Shown here: positions 17,315 through 26,605 of the stretch, piece after piece
Numbering within the stretch: position 1 is the stretch's first letter
How the letters are laid out: every line of letters starts with the position of its first letter
NCBI GenBank assembly: GCA_030649945.1
Contig: JAUSFE010000032.1
Location: 62,001 to 126,000, forward strand
DNA: 64,000 bases
Direction of reading: 5' to 3'
Source: Dehalococcoidia bacterium
Lineage (GTDB): Bacteria; Chloroflexota; Dehalococcoidia; SM23-28-2; RBG-16-64-32
Translations under genes and position numbers: made by a program
Notes under the pieces: model-generated
The model's database searches: none
Told to the model about the DNA's origin: nothing
The model's input: the letters and a program-made list of their open reading frames with translations, nothing else

Positions 17315-17443
17315 AATGTTGCTGCCTTGCCGCTCGTTCGGCCGGCGCGATCCGACGTGGATCACAGCGCTTTTTCGGCTGCGTCAGGGGCTCGGTGCTC
17401 TTCGAGCAACGGTATCACGGTATCGATGAATAAGGAGTGGGAG

Positions 17444-19066
17444 ATGCGGAGACGTGCGGCGGCCGTGTTATTGGCCTTGTCCGTAGCGTTACTTGCCTTA
17501 TACGGAGCGGACGCCACCAGCGTTCCGATCGTTCCGATGCAACTGGACCCCTCATTCGGGATCGGCGGCAAGGTCCTCACTGACATCGCCGGGCCTGTCT
17601 GGGAAGACGAGCATTTCACACTCATCGTGCAGCCCGACGGCAAGTTGGTCGCCCCCGGCAAGGCGTACAACTCGGCGACCGGGGACTTTGACTTTGTCGT
17701 CATCCGCTACAACTCCAACGGCAGCTTGGACTCCTCTTTCGATGGGGACGGTAAGGCGATCACCGACATCGCGGCGACGCACGACGAAGCCCTGGGACTG
17801 GTCAGGCAGGCGGACGGCAAACTCGTCGCCGCCGGCGTGGCCCGGAACGGCGCGCTGGGCGACTTCGCGCTGGTGCGCTACAACGCCGACGGCAGCCTCG
17901 ACACCTCTTTCGGGACGGGCGGGCGTGTCCGGACCGACTTCTTTGGCGCTGACGACGTCGCGCTCGGTCTCGTGGTGCAGCCTGACGGAAAGCTGGTCGC
18001 CGGCGGCTACGCCACGCTCCCGCAGTCAGGAGTCGATTTTGCCCTCGCGCGATACAACACGAACGGCAGCCTGGACCCATCGTTCGGCATCGGCGGTATC
18101 TCGACCACAGACTTCTTCGGCTCATCTGATTGGGCCTTTCGCCTGACGATCCAGTCTGACGGGAAGCTGGTAGCTGTGGGCGGGACCGCCAACACCAGCA
18201 CCGGGAATAGTGACTTTGCCATCGCTCGCTACAACAGCAACGGGAGGTTGGACGCCAGCTTCGCAACCTTCGGCAAGGCCGGGGTCGGCTCTACCGACTT
18301 CTCGAACGGGACAGACTACGCCTTAGCTGTGCTCGTGCAGCCTGACGGCGGGATCCTGGCAGGCGGGCTCGCCTACGGCCCGGGCAGCGGAACCTTTGAG
18401 ATGGCACTGGCCCGCTACCTGCCAGATGGCACCCTCGACCAGAACTTTGCAACCTACGGCAAGAAGGGGGTCGTTACAACGGACTTCTTTGGCGACTACG
18501 ACCAGATGCTCGCCCTGGCGCTACAGCCCGATGGCAAGATTCTGGCCGCCGGCCACGCCAAACACCCAAAGAGGAATTTCGAGTTTGCCCTCGCCCGCTA
18601 CAACCCGGATGGGACCAGGGATACGTCTTTCGGCTATGGCGGTCTGCTCAGCACCGACTTCTTCGGCGGCCCCGATGGAGTGCATGGCCTGGTCCTGCAG
18701 GAGGACGGCAAGGCCGTGGTAGCCGGTGATGCGTTCAACCCGAATACCGGCGGCGATGACTTCGCGCTGGCCCGCTACCGCGTGGCCGATCCTGACTGGA
18801 TCGCCGGTGTCGTCTCCAGCCTCCCGGCAGGCGCCTTCAACGCCGCCGCTAGCAGGACTACGATCCTTGCCGCGCTCGATCAGGTGGAGGCGACGGTCAC
18901 CGCCGGGCAGATAGCCAATGCTATCACTCAACTCCAAAGCTTGCGCCAACACCTGAACGGCTGCCCATTGGCACCGGATGCAGATGACTGGATCATTGAC
19001 TGCACAGCCCAGACGAAAGTGCGGGTGCTTGTCGATGAGGTCACAAGCAAGCTGCAGGCGCCGTAA
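17444..19066 (+). CDS. Secreted delta-60 repeat protein with Cys-pair C-terminal domain
   Basis: A 540-residue protein with a signal peptide (RRRAAAVLLALSVALLALYG). At least seven delta-60 repeats (TIGR02608/DUF5122 type) follow, each about 60 residues, with landmarks LDPSFGIGGK, LVVQPDGKLVAGG and FALARYNTNGS; they probably form a beta-propeller-like surface domain. The last 90 residues form a FIMAH-like helical domain that ends in NGCP...DWIIDC, shared with the secreted protein at 38748. The ATG at 17444 follows AAGGAG by 6 nt and is preferred over an ATG at 17426. Site E controls it. Likely a surface protein associated with the glycan (inference). Confidence 0.85.
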   Translation: MRRRAAAVLLALSVALLALYGADATSVPIVPMQLDPSFGIGGKVLTDIAGPVWEDEHFTLIVQPDGKLVAPGKAYNSATGDFDFVVIRYNSNGSLDSSFDGDGKAITDIAATHDEALGLVRQADGKLVAAGVARNGALGDFALVRYNADGSLDTSFGTGGRVRTDFFGADDVALGLVVQPDGKLVAGGYATLPQSGVDFALARYNTNGSLDPSFGIGGISTTDFFGSSDWAFRLTIQSDGKLVAVGGTANTSTGNSDFAIARYNSNGRLDASFATFGKAGVGSTDFSNGTDYALAVLVQPDGGILAGGLAYGPGSGTFEMALARYLPDGTLDQNFATYGKKGVVTTDFFGDYDQMLALALQPDGKILAAGHAKHPKRNFEFALARYNPDGTRDTSFGYGGLLSTDFFGGPDGVHGLVLQEDGKAVVAGDAFNPNTGGDDFALARYRVADPDWIAGVVSSLPAGAFNAAASRTTILAALDQVEATVTAGQIANAITQLQSLRQHLNGCPLAPDADDWIIDCTAQTKVRVLVDEVTSKLQAP

Positions 19067-19099
19067 GGGACGCCCCGAGCGGGCCGGCGTAATCAGGAT

Positions 19100-20260
19100 T
19101 TGACGTCCGCGAACCAGAGCACAACGCACGAAGTCACGGGGGCCCCCCGTGACTTCCAGGACCTGACCCCGACCTGGCTAACAGCGGTCCTTCGCCGGGG
19201 CGGGGTAGTCAGACGGGCAGCCGTGACTTCGGCCCGCGTTGACGAGTTTGGCCCGTCAAAAGGCGCCGTCGGCCGGCTCGCCCGGATAGCGCTGGACTAC
19301 GACGTTGAGGAGCCAGGGCTCCCGAGGAGCCTCGTCGCTAAGCTGCCTGGTAATGCCGGTCCAGCCAACGACCTGGCCCAGCGATTCCGGCTTTACGAGC
19401 GCGAAGCGAGGTTTTACCAGGAGCTGGCCGGGGTCGTCAATGTCCCCACGCCTCGGCTCTATTACTGTGCCATTGACCCCAGGTCACACGCCTCTGTCTT
19501 GTTGCTTGAAGACTTGTCACCGGCTCAGGAAGGTGACCTGCTGCACGGGTGCACGCTGGCCGAAGTGGCGCCTCTCGTGGAGTGGCTAGCGCGCATGCAC
19601 GCCGCCTGGTGGAACAGCCCGCAGCTTGACGCTTACCCCTGGCTTCCCAAGCCGGACGATAGAGTGGCCACCCAATTCACGGCCCGCGTATCCGGGCGTG
19701 CCTGGAGGATGTTCCTTCGCAAGTTCGGTACCGGGCTGCCCCCTCTTGCGCCTGCTCTTGTGGACGGCCTCAAGCGCGGCAACTCTGTAGCGAAGCGCCT
19801 GGCGAGCCCACCCCTGACCCTCGTGCACGGCGACGTGCGCATCAACAACGTGTTCTACACGCCGTCCATTCCTCTTGAGCCGCTGGCGTTGATCGACTGG
19901 CAAACTGTATGCCGGGCCCGCGGCCCCGTGGACATCGCCTGTCTGTTCGTAAGCAACCTGGCGCCGAGCGACAGGAGGACCGCGGAGGCCGAGCTCCTGC
20001 CCAGGTATCACAGGCTGCTCGAAGAAAACGGCGTCCGCGGTTACGGCTTTGACCAATGCTGGGACGACTACCGTCTCGCCGTCATGCACCTCTTCACGCA
20101 GATCGTAGTCCTCAGCTCCTTCCTGGACTTCGGTGGCAATCTCCAAGAACCGCTGACAGCCGCAACCATCGGCAGGCCATTGGCCGCGATGGCTGACCTG
20201 AGCCCCGTCGACCTCCTGCCCGCTGCACCCGGCTGGAAGCGCTGGGGGCGCTTCTGCTGA
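19100..20260 (+). CDS. APH/ecdysteroid-kinase-like phosphotransferase (paralogue 2 of 2)
   Basis: A 386-residue paralogue of the protein at 16099. The Lys segment is RSLVAKLPG, the hinge is VLLLEDLSPAQEG, the catalytic loop is HGDVRINNVF and the Mg-binding Asp is in LIDWQ. CWDDYRLAV is conserved with the first copy. The start is a TTG preceded by CAGGA at short spacing, so the start is less sure than the family. It follows the delta-60 gene by 33 bp and probably shares its transcript from site E. Substrate unknown; a hydroxyl of a sugar, lipid or antibiotic-like compound is expected from the family. Confidence 0.82.
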   Translation: MTSANQSTTHEVTGAPRDFQDLTPTWLTAVLRRGGVVRRAAVTSARVDEFGPSKGAVGRLARIALDYDVEEPGLPRSLVAKLPGNAGPANDLAQRFRLYEREARFYQELAGVVNVPTPRLYYCAIDPRSHASVLLLEDLSPAQEGDLLHGCTLAEVAPLVEWLARMHAAWWNSPQLDAYPWLPKPDDRVATQFTARVSGRAWRMFLRKFGTGLPPLAPALVDGLKRGNSVAKRLASPPLTLVHGDVRINNVFYTPSIPLEPLALIDWQTVCRARGPVDIACLFVSNLAPSDRRTAEAELLPRYHRLLEENGVRGYGFDQCWDDYRLAVMHLFTQIVVLSSFLDFGGNLQEPLTAATIGRPLAAMADLSPVDLLPAAPGWKRWGRFC

Positions 20261-20352
20261 AGTGGTCTCGGCGTATCGCCGAGCCAGCGCATTGATGGCT
20301 AGCCCGCCGAGCTTCGCGACCTGAGGAAAGCGCCTCTCAAACACGGAAACAC

Positions 20353-20384
20353 TTAACCGCCGGTTAACTTCTGGCTTATACGGT
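20353..20384 (+). promoter_or_regulatory. SARP-type operator/promoter, site F
   Basis: TTAAC boxes at 20353-20357 and 20364-20368 are followed at the fixed distance by TACGGT (20379-20384). This site stands 74 bp before the methyltransferase at 20458, the first gene of a plus-strand run that continues to 38673 with few gaps. Confidence 0.78.
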
Positions 20385-20457
20385 CTGTGGAAAAGGTCTC
20401 ATTCGCGTGACGGATTGAGGCGAGTCTCTCCATCCCCTTAGCGCTGAGGACAGCGAC

Positions 20458-21465
20458 ATGCCAGTAATGAAAGAGAAGAGGTTCAGCATCGCCGGCTTCG
20501 AGGTCGGCATCGCAGCGGATGCGGCGCGGGCAGAGCGCATCCGCAAGAGCCTGATGTTCCGCTACCTGGTGCGGCCCGGACTGAAACTCGTGAGCCGCAA
20601 CGGGCACGGCAGGGTCGACGGGCTCAAGCTCCCGGGAGCCCCCAACCCGTCGCCTCCGCGATCCGTGCGCGAAAGCGAAGAAGCAAGAGAGATCTGGGAA
20701 CGAGTGTCCCGGATCAAGTGGTACCACACAATTGACCTGGGCAACGGCATAGTGACGCCCGGCTTCATCGACAACAGGCCCACAGCACACCTCTTCGGGC
20801 TGCCGGACGACCTCTCCGGCAAGCGGTGCCTGGACATCGGCACGTACGATGGCTTCTGGTCCTTCGAAATGGAGCGACGAGGAGCCGCGGAGGTCGTGGC
20901 GATCGACGTCGAGTCACCGGCCGATTACGACGTGCCGCGGCTCAAGAAGAAGAAGCTCCTGGAAGAGGCCGCAGAGGGCAAGGACATCCATGGTGGCTGG
21001 AACGAACTCGCCACCGGTGTCGGCCTGCAGTTCCCGGGCGACGGCTTCCGCCTGGCCAAGGAGATCCTCAAGTCCAAGGCGGAGCGCAAGATCCTCAACG
21101 TGTACGACCTTTCCCCGGAGAAGGTGGGCACGTTCGACGTCGTCCTCATCAGCCAGTTGCTGCTCAGGTTAAGAGATCCGCAGACGGTCATCGAAAACAT
21201 GTTCTCGGTGTGTCGCGGGTTCGCCGTTGTGGCAGAGGGCTACGCCCCGGAGCTCGAAGGGTTCAGCAAGCCCGTCAGCGCATTTATCGGCACCACCGCA
21301 CTGGGTGTGTGGTGGGAGCACAGCACGGCCTCCATGCAGGCCATGATGAAGATCGCAGGCTTTGACCCGGTCGAAAAGGTGGCCACCTTTGTGGCGGAGA
21401 ACCGGTCGGGCCGCTTCCACAAGGTAATCCTCAAGGGCCACGTTCCCGGGGCCGCAGCGAATTGA
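20458..21465 (+). CDS. Class I SAM-dependent methyltransferase, CmoB/DUF1698-like (paralogue 2 of 3)
   Basis: This 335-residue protein has the same plan as the one at 13777: an opening segment (EKRFSIAGFEVGIAADAARA), the motif IKWYHTIDLGNGIVTPGFIDNR, SAM-binding LDIGTYDGFW and VVAIDVE, then VGTFDVVLISQLLLRLRDP. An insertion of about 15 residues rich in Lys/Glu (RLKKKKLLEEAAEGK) follows motif II and is not in paralogue 1. GAGGA precedes the ATG. It is the first gene downstream of site F. Confidence 0.85.
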   Translation: MPVMKEKRFSIAGFEVGIAADAARAERIRKSLMFRYLVRPGLKLVSRNGHGRVDGLKLPGAPNPSPPRSVRESEEAREIWERVSRIKWYHTIDLGNGIVTPGFIDNRPTAHLFGLPDDLSGKRCLDIGTYDGFWSFEMERRGAAEVVAIDVESPADYDVPRLKKKKLLEEAAEGKDIHGGWNELATGVGLQFPGDGFRLAKEILKSKAERKILNVYDLSPEKVGTFDVVLISQLLLRLRDPQTVIENMFSVCRGFAVVAEGYAPELEGFSKPVSAFIGTTALGVWWEHSTASMQAMMKIAGFDPVEKVATFVAENRSGRFHKVILKGHVPGAAAN

Positions 21466-21510
21466 CCGCGCGTCTCGGGTCAGATCAATCCCCGGTAAAG
21501 GAGTAAGGAA

Positions 21511-22518
21511 ATGTCAACCACGCTTGACAAGATCGTTAGCAATGGACGGAAACGGGAGGTGACGGCCAAGGTCGGGCCCCTGGAGATGTCCGTGAGCCTG
21601 GACGCCAGGTACGCCAAGGTAGTGCGGAACAGCATGCCCTACCGCTACGTGATTGGCCCAGCCCTGCGGCGATTAAGGCCGCAGCCGCAGCCCAACGGGC
21701 TCCGCACCAAGAAATCCGGCAAGTACATCAGCTCCACGAGCTACCGCGCCGGGTTGTCCGTCGAGAGGCCCGTGCTACTGGTGAGGGACGCCCCGCCGGA
21801 AGTCCGCAAGATCCTCGAGAAGATTGCGGACTACGAGTGGTACCACAGCATCGACCTGCCGCACGGCGTGACCACGCCAGGATATGTCGACCACCGCGAG
21901 CAGCTCAAGTACTACAACCTGCCGGAAGACATGACGGGGATGCGCGTGCTCGACGTCGCCACCTTCGACGGCTTCTGGGCCTTCGAGTTTGAGCGCCGGG
22001 GCGCGGACGTTGTCGCCATCGACCTGGCCTCCCTGAAGGATGTGGACGTCCCGCGCAACTGGAGGGATATGTTCGAAAAGGGCCTGCCCAAGGAACCGAA
22101 GGGCAGGGGCTTTGAGATCGCCAAGAGCATCCTCGGCTCCAAGGTAAAGAAGGAAATCTGCAGCGTCTACGACGTCAGTCCAGAGCGCCTCGGCATGTTC
22201 GACATGGTGTTCTGCAGCGACCTGCTCATTCACTTGCGTGACCCGCTCGCCGCCATGGAGGCGATCTCAACGGTAACCAAGAACTTCGCCGTCTTCGCCG
22301 ATGTCTACAACCCGGCGCTCGAGGCGCAGGACCCGCCTGTCGCCTCCTTCTGCATGGCGGGCAACTCGGACATCTGGTGGCTGCCGAGCCGTGACGTGTA
22401 CAAGGTTTGGCTTTTCCTGGCGAGGTTCTCACGCGTCGAGGAGCAGTCGGCGACGTTTGTTCTTAATTCCCGGTTTGAGGGCGCGATCCCGAAAGTAGTA
22501 TTCCACGCCTACCGCTAA
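21511..22518 (+). CDS. Class I SAM-dependent methyltransferase, CmoB/DUF1698-like (paralogue 3 of 3)
   Basis: The third paralogue, 335 residues, follows the second by 45 bp with AAGGAG before its ATG. It keeps YEWYHSIDLPHGVTTPGYVDHR, LDVATFDGFW (the second Gly of motif I is Ala) and VVAIDLAS, then MFDMVFCSDLLIHLRDP. The tandem arrangement suggests duplication followed by specialisation for different positions of one glycan or lipid (inference). Confidence 0.85.
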   Translation: MSTTLDKIVSNGRKREVTAKVGPLEMSVSLDARYAKVVRNSMPYRYVIGPALRRLRPQPQPNGLRTKKSGKYISSTSYRAGLSVERPVLLVRDAPPEVRKILEKIADYEWYHSIDLPHGVTTPGYVDHREQLKYYNLPEDMTGMRVLDVATFDGFWAFEFERRGADVVAIDLASLKDVDVPRNWRDMFEKGLPKEPKGRGFEIAKSILGSKVKKEICSVYDVSPERLGMFDMVFCSDLLIHLRDPLAAMEAISTVTKNFAVFADVYNPALEAQDPPVASFCMAGNSDIWWLPSRDVYKVWLFLARFSRVEEQSATFVLNSRFEGAIPKVVFHAYR

Positions 22519-22554
22519 CGCAGCGTATCGGCGTTTGCCTCGGGGGAATGGCTT

Positions 22555-23739
22555 GTGGGAATGAAAATCGCATATCCGTATCCGGCCTACTGGCCCTACG
22601 TCCGGCGGGGCGTGGAACGCTGCATCCATGACACGACCAACTACCTGGCCCGCCGCGGGCACCAGGTTGACATCATCACCTCGAAGCCCGGGCCTTCCCG
22701 GGTGGCGCATGATGGACTGGCGCGGGTCATCTACATCGGCCAGTGGTCCCACCCCGTAGCTTCCTGGTATCTGCCGCTGATGCGGCTGTACGCCTTCGGT
22801 GTTCCCGCGACAGCTCACCTCCTGCGGGGGAAATACGACGTGGCTCATCTCTGGAGTTACTCGGCCATCACCGCGGCGCCGCTATTGAGCAGCTGGAAGA
22901 ACCTGCCCTACCTCTTCCAACTCGTTCTCCGCAAGCACCTCTGGCCGGGCCGCGTCGACCGCGTAATCTTCCGGTGGATGATGCGCCATGCCGACAGGGT
23001 TGCCGCTCTGACACCCAACGGCGCGAGCGAGGCCAAAGAGGCTTTTGGCGTAAATGCCATTACGCTGCCGCCGCCAGTCGACATGGAAACCTTCCATCCC
23101 TGCGCGCCAAAAGACCTCAACCGCCCGAGGATTCTCTTCGCCGGCGACCTCGGTGACGCCAGAAAGGGCGGCCCGCTGCTTCTCCGCGCCTGGGAGGAGG
23201 TTCACCGCCGTTGTCCAGAAGCGGTGCTCGTCCTGGCGGGCCCATCCGGGTTGCTGGGTTACGACGGCTGGTACGAGGTCTATACTCTGGAGCGCCTCCA
23301 GGCCATTCGCTCACCCTCCGCCCGGGCGGCTATAGAGATTCCCGGCCCCGGCGCCGTGGAAGACTTGCCCTACCAATACAGCCGGTCTGCCGTCACCGTG
23401 TTGCCCTCCGTGGAAGAAGCCTTTGGCATGGTCATCACGGAATCGCTCGCCTGCGGTACCCCGGTTGTCTGCAGTGCTTACGATGGGCCTGGGGAGATCG
23501 TCACCAACCCGGAAGTGGGGGTGACGGTGCCGCTCAAGACCCGCGCAGACCTGGTAAACCTTGGCGCCGCCCAGCAGTTGGCGGACGCGATTCTCCAGGC
23601 GATCGAGCTTGCACGTAACCCTGAGACGTCAACGCGGTGCCGCAACTGGGCCGAATCCTGGAGCCTCGACAAGATAGGCGCCCTCACAGAACAGCACCTC
23701 ATGGAGATCGCCAGTTCCCGATCGAGCCTGGCTGCATGA
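22555..23739 (+). CDS. Family 4 glycosyltransferase
   Basis: A 394-residue GT-B glycosyltransferase. The N-terminal half holds the acceptor-side Rossmann fold (GVERCIHDTTNYLARRGHQVDIIT). The C-terminal donor domain has LFAGDLGDARKGGPLLLRAW, and the EX7E motif appears in PSVEEAFGMVITESLACGTPVV. The start is GTG at 22555 with GGGGGA about 7 nt upstream; an ATG two codons later is nearly equivalent. Cytoplasmic or membrane-peripheral, it would add a hexose to the growing lipid-linked glycan; donor and linkage are unknown. Confidence 0.88.
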   Translation: MGMKIAYPYPAYWPYVRRGVERCIHDTTNYLARRGHQVDIITSKPGPSRVAHDGLARVIYIGQWSHPVASWYLPLMRLYAFGVPATAHLLRGKYDVAHLWSYSAITAAPLLSSWKNLPYLFQLVLRKHLWPGRVDRVIFRWMMRHADRVAALTPNGASEAKEAFGVNAITLPPPVDMETFHPCAPKDLNRPRILFAGDLGDARKGGPLLLRAWEEVHRRCPEAVLVLAGPSGLLGYDGWYEVYTLERLQAIRSPSARAAIEIPGPGAVEDLPYQYSRSAVTVLPSVEEAFGMVITESLACGTPVVCSAYDGPGEIVTNPEVGVTVPLKTRADLVNLGAAQQLADAILQAIELARNPETSTRCRNWAESWSLDKIGALTEQHLMEIASSRSSLAA

Positions 23740-23798
23740 AGTGCATGAAACCGGCGACTGGCATTACGCGGACGGTCACGGCTGTAGAGGGGCTGCCA

Positions 23799-25580
23799 AT
23801 GAATTCCGCTGGCGAGATCCAGCGGTTCCTCGAACACGTGCTTGACGCATTGCCTATCACCGACCGGCCCTATCGCCATCTTCAGCACAGCCTGCCCCTC
23901 GTGGGCGACATCTTCGGCCGCGCCCGCAAGGCCGCTCATCCCGGGGACAAGGTCCTCTTGATCGGCGGCAACGCGCTCCTAGGAAACGCACTCCTGGCGA
24001 TGGGGTGCGACCTCGACATCTGGCAATTCCCCCACGCCTTTGTGTCAGACGAGATGCAGCCCCGCGTTCGCCGGGAGATAACGCCAGCGGACCTGGAGCA
24101 GTCCGATATGGGACAGGGCGAGTACCAGCTGATTGTCGTCCCGCTTGTGCTCGAAAGCGTGCTGTCAGACGCGGCAGCGTTCTTCCGCCGCCTGCGCGGC
24201 ATGCTCAGCAGCAACGGCATTCTCATCATCGCCACGAGGAACCAAAGCCGACTCGATGTCAGGCTGGCTGCGGCATTGGGGAAGCCGTTGGCCAAACGCC
24301 AGCAAGGAGCCCGGTTCTCGTTCAGCTGGCCGGAGCTCCGGACTGTCAAGGAATACCATCGGGAGGAGTTGATCGCAGCCGCCCGTAAGGCGGGCTTCCG
24401 GGTAAGGGGCTGCCGGGGGGTGACTGCCAGCAGGGACTTCTTCGAAATGCAGGCGGTCCCGCTCAGTTCCTACGTCCTCAAGAAGGGGGCGCGGCTCCTT
24501 GGCGCGCTGGAGCCCTTCTCTCGCGATACTCTGCTCCTCGAATTGTCCCCGCGGCGCCCGGCAATCGCCCCGTGGGACACGGGCGAGCAGCCCTCCGTAT
24601 CTGTAATAGCAGCAGCCGCCCAGGGCGGTGAGCGGCTGCGAACGCAGCTGGCTGCCCTGCGCGATCAGACGTACCCGCCTGAGCGCCTGGAACTGCTCAT
24701 TATCCACGACGGCCGCTCGCCTGACGTGACCCACGCCATAGAGGAGCTGCGCGCCCAGGCGCTCTTCCCCGTCAAGGAGGTCTGTGCTACCCCGGCGGAA
24801 GGCCCGCTGGCGCGCAACCTCGCTATGGCCCAGGCGTCCGGCCAGGTATGCGCTCACACCGACGCGCTGACCCAGGTAACCGTGGACTGGGTTGAGGCCG
24901 GCGCCATGGTCTTTGACGAGGATACAGGAGTCCTCTCAGGCCCCGTCTTTGCCGACGGCCACAGTTGCCCAAGCGTCCTGGACTTGCCTGGAGTTCAGCC
25001 CGAACCGGCCGCAGTCAGGCGCCGACGGGAGGATCTCTTTCACATCAGCAATGTCTTTTACCACACCGGGGTTGCCCTCGCCGCCGGCGGCTTCAACCAG
25101 CGGTTCCAGGGGAACGGCAGCGAGCCCTCTCTCGGGTGGGATACTGACCTGGCCTGGCGCCTTCAGCGCGAGGGTTGGCGAGCCCAGTTCCGCGAGGAAG
25201 TCTGCGTCTTCAGGACTTTCCCAGGCCCGGACGGTGCATGGATCGGCGACCACCTGAGGAGAGCTAGCGAGCTCCCCGCGTTCTACGCCGCCGTCCCGGA
25301 AGTGGCCAAGAAGACGTACTCCGGTGTCTTTGCCTCACGAAGCACCATGTACTTCGACCTGATGCTAGTCGGAGGCGCACTCGCCCTTGGGCGGAGGCGC
25401 TGGCCCTGGCTGCTGCTCGCCCTCCCCTGGGCGGGCCTCCTCAGCAAGAGCCTCGACTTGTGGCCCCCCAAGAACTGGGGGTATTCCCTCGGAATGGCGG
25501 CCAAGATTGGTGGCGTGCACCTCGTCTGGCTTGCCGGGCTGCTCAAAGGCTCGGTCCGGTCAAGGAGGCCCGTGCTATGA
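23799..25580 (+). CDS. Fusion of a methyltransferase-like domain and a GT2-like domain lacking DxD
   Basis: The N-terminal part (about residues 1-250) resembles a class I methyltransferase: DKVLLIGGNALLGNALLAMG is a motif-I-like glycine loop and GILIIATRNQSR a motif-post-I strand. From about residue 265 a GT2 fold starts (PSVSVIAAAAQG, LIIHDGRSPD), with the later segments GWDTDLAWRLQREGW and a hydrophobic tail ending RSRRPVL as in paralogues. Where paralogues have FTDSDC this protein has HTDALT, so the metal-binding DxD is lost. The ATG at 23799 has a GAGGGG site; ATG 23736, overlapping the upstream stop, is the alternative. Its stop overlaps the ABC ATPase start. Confidence 0.78.
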   Translation: MNSAGEIQRFLEHVLDALPITDRPYRHLQHSLPLVGDIFGRARKAAHPGDKVLLIGGNALLGNALLAMGCDLDIWQFPHAFVSDEMQPRVRREITPADLEQSDMGQGEYQLIVVPLVLESVLSDAAAFFRRLRGMLSSNGILIIATRNQSRLDVRLAAALGKPLAKRQQGARFSFSWPELRTVKEYHREELIAAARKAGFRVRGCRGVTASRDFFEMQAVPLSSYVLKKGARLLGALEPFSRDTLLLELSPRRPAIAPWDTGEQPSVSVIAAAAQGGERLRTQLAALRDQTYPPERLELLIIHDGRSPDVTHAIEELRAQALFPVKEVCATPAEGPLARNLAMAQASGQVCAHTDALTQVTVDWVEAGAMVFDEDTGVLSGPVFADGHSCPSVLDLPGVQPEPAAVRRRREDLFHISNVFYHTGVALAAGGFNQRFQGNGSEPSLGWDTDLAWRLQREGWRAQFREEVCVFRTFPGPDGAWIGDHLRRASELPAFYAAVPEVAKKTYSGVFASRSTMYFDLMLVGGALALGRRRWPWLLLALPWAGLLSKSLDLWPPKNWGYSLGMAAKIGGVHLVWLAGLLKGSVRSRRPVL

Positions 25581-26605
25581 GCGACGCTCCGGTCATCGAG
25601 ACCAGGAACGTCTCGATGCGCTTCTCCGAGCAACAGGGCTGGAGGGGTCTATTCCGCGTGCGTCCCGGCAAGCTAGCGCTGGACGCCGTTAACCTCACCA
25701 TCCGTCAAGGAGAGGTATTCGGGCTTCTCGGGCCCAACGGGGCCGGCAAGACCACCCTCGTCAAGATTCTCTCCACCCTGCTGATACCAACCGCAGGTGA
25801 AGCGCGTATCGCCGGGCTGAACGTGGTCCGAGACGGTCTCCGCGCCCGCCGCCGCATCGGCGTCCTCTACGGGGATGAGAGGCTGTTCTTCTGGCGGCTC
25901 TCCGCCGTTGATAACCTCATGTTTTACGCGGCCCTGTACGGCATCCATGGCAAAGAGGCCAGGCGCCGTGTACTTGAGGTGCTGGACATGGTCGGCCTCA
26001 GTGAGAGCGCACACATGCGTCTCCACCATTACTCCACCGGGATGAAGCGGCGCGCCTCCATCGCCCGAGCCCTGCTCAACGACCCGGACGTCCTCATCAT
26101 GGATGAGGTGAATGTGGCGCTCGACCCGATAGCCGCCGCGGAGTTGCGTGAGTTGATCAAGGAGCGGGTCACCACCGGCGAAAGGACTGTCCTCATCACC
26201 ACCAACGTCATGGCTGAGGCGGAGTTTCTGTGCGATCGCGTTGCCTTTATCGCCGGCGGCCGCATACAGATGGTCGGCGAGATAGCCCACATCCGCAACG
26301 CTCTCCAGACTAACAAAGTCTTCGAGATGGTGGTCGGTGGACTGACCAATGCCTCCATCGAGGCGCTCCGAGCCGCACCCGGCGTAGACGCGCTCGATGT
26401 CGTGCCCCTCGACGGCAAGCGATACCGCCTGGACTTGAACCTGAGCTCCAACGGCGACACCGTTCCAATGATGGTGCGACGCGTCGTCGAGACCGGGGGC
26501 GAGGTATGGTCCTGCGGGCCACGCGAACTGACCATGGATCAGATGTTCGCCATCATCGTCGGGAACAGCCACAAAGACGCAGAGAGGGAGAGGATACCGG
26601 CATGA
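25577..26605 (+). CDS. ABC transporter ATP-binding protein
   Basis: A 342-residue ATPase of an export ABC transporter of the DrrA/CcmA/Nod-factor type. Walker A is GPNGAGKTT near residue 54, the signature is YSTGMKRRASIARAL, and Walker B is VLIMDE; a C-terminal extension of about 100 residues follows. The ATG at 25577 overlaps the upstream stop (ATGA) and follows AAGGAGG. It pairs with the permease at 26602, again by a 4-bp overlap. No Wzx flippase is visible, so this pair is the best candidate to move the glycan or glycolipid across the membrane. Confidence 0.92.
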   Translation: MSDAPVIETRNVSMRFSEQQGWRGLFRVRPGKLALDAVNLTIRQGEVFGLLGPNGAGKTTLVKILSTLLIPTAGEARIAGLNVVRDGLRARRRIGVLYGDERLFFWRLSAVDNLMFYAALYGIHGKEARRRVLEVLDMVGLSESAHMRLHHYSTGMKRRASIARALLNDPDVLIMDEVNVALDPIAAAELRELIKERVTTGERTVLITTNVMAEAEFLCDRVAFIAGGRIQMVGEIAHIRNALQTNKVFEMVVGGLTNASIEALRAAPGVDALDVVPLDGKRYRLDLNLSSNGDTVPMMVRRVVETGGEVWSCGPRELTMDQMFAIIVGNSHKDAERERIPA

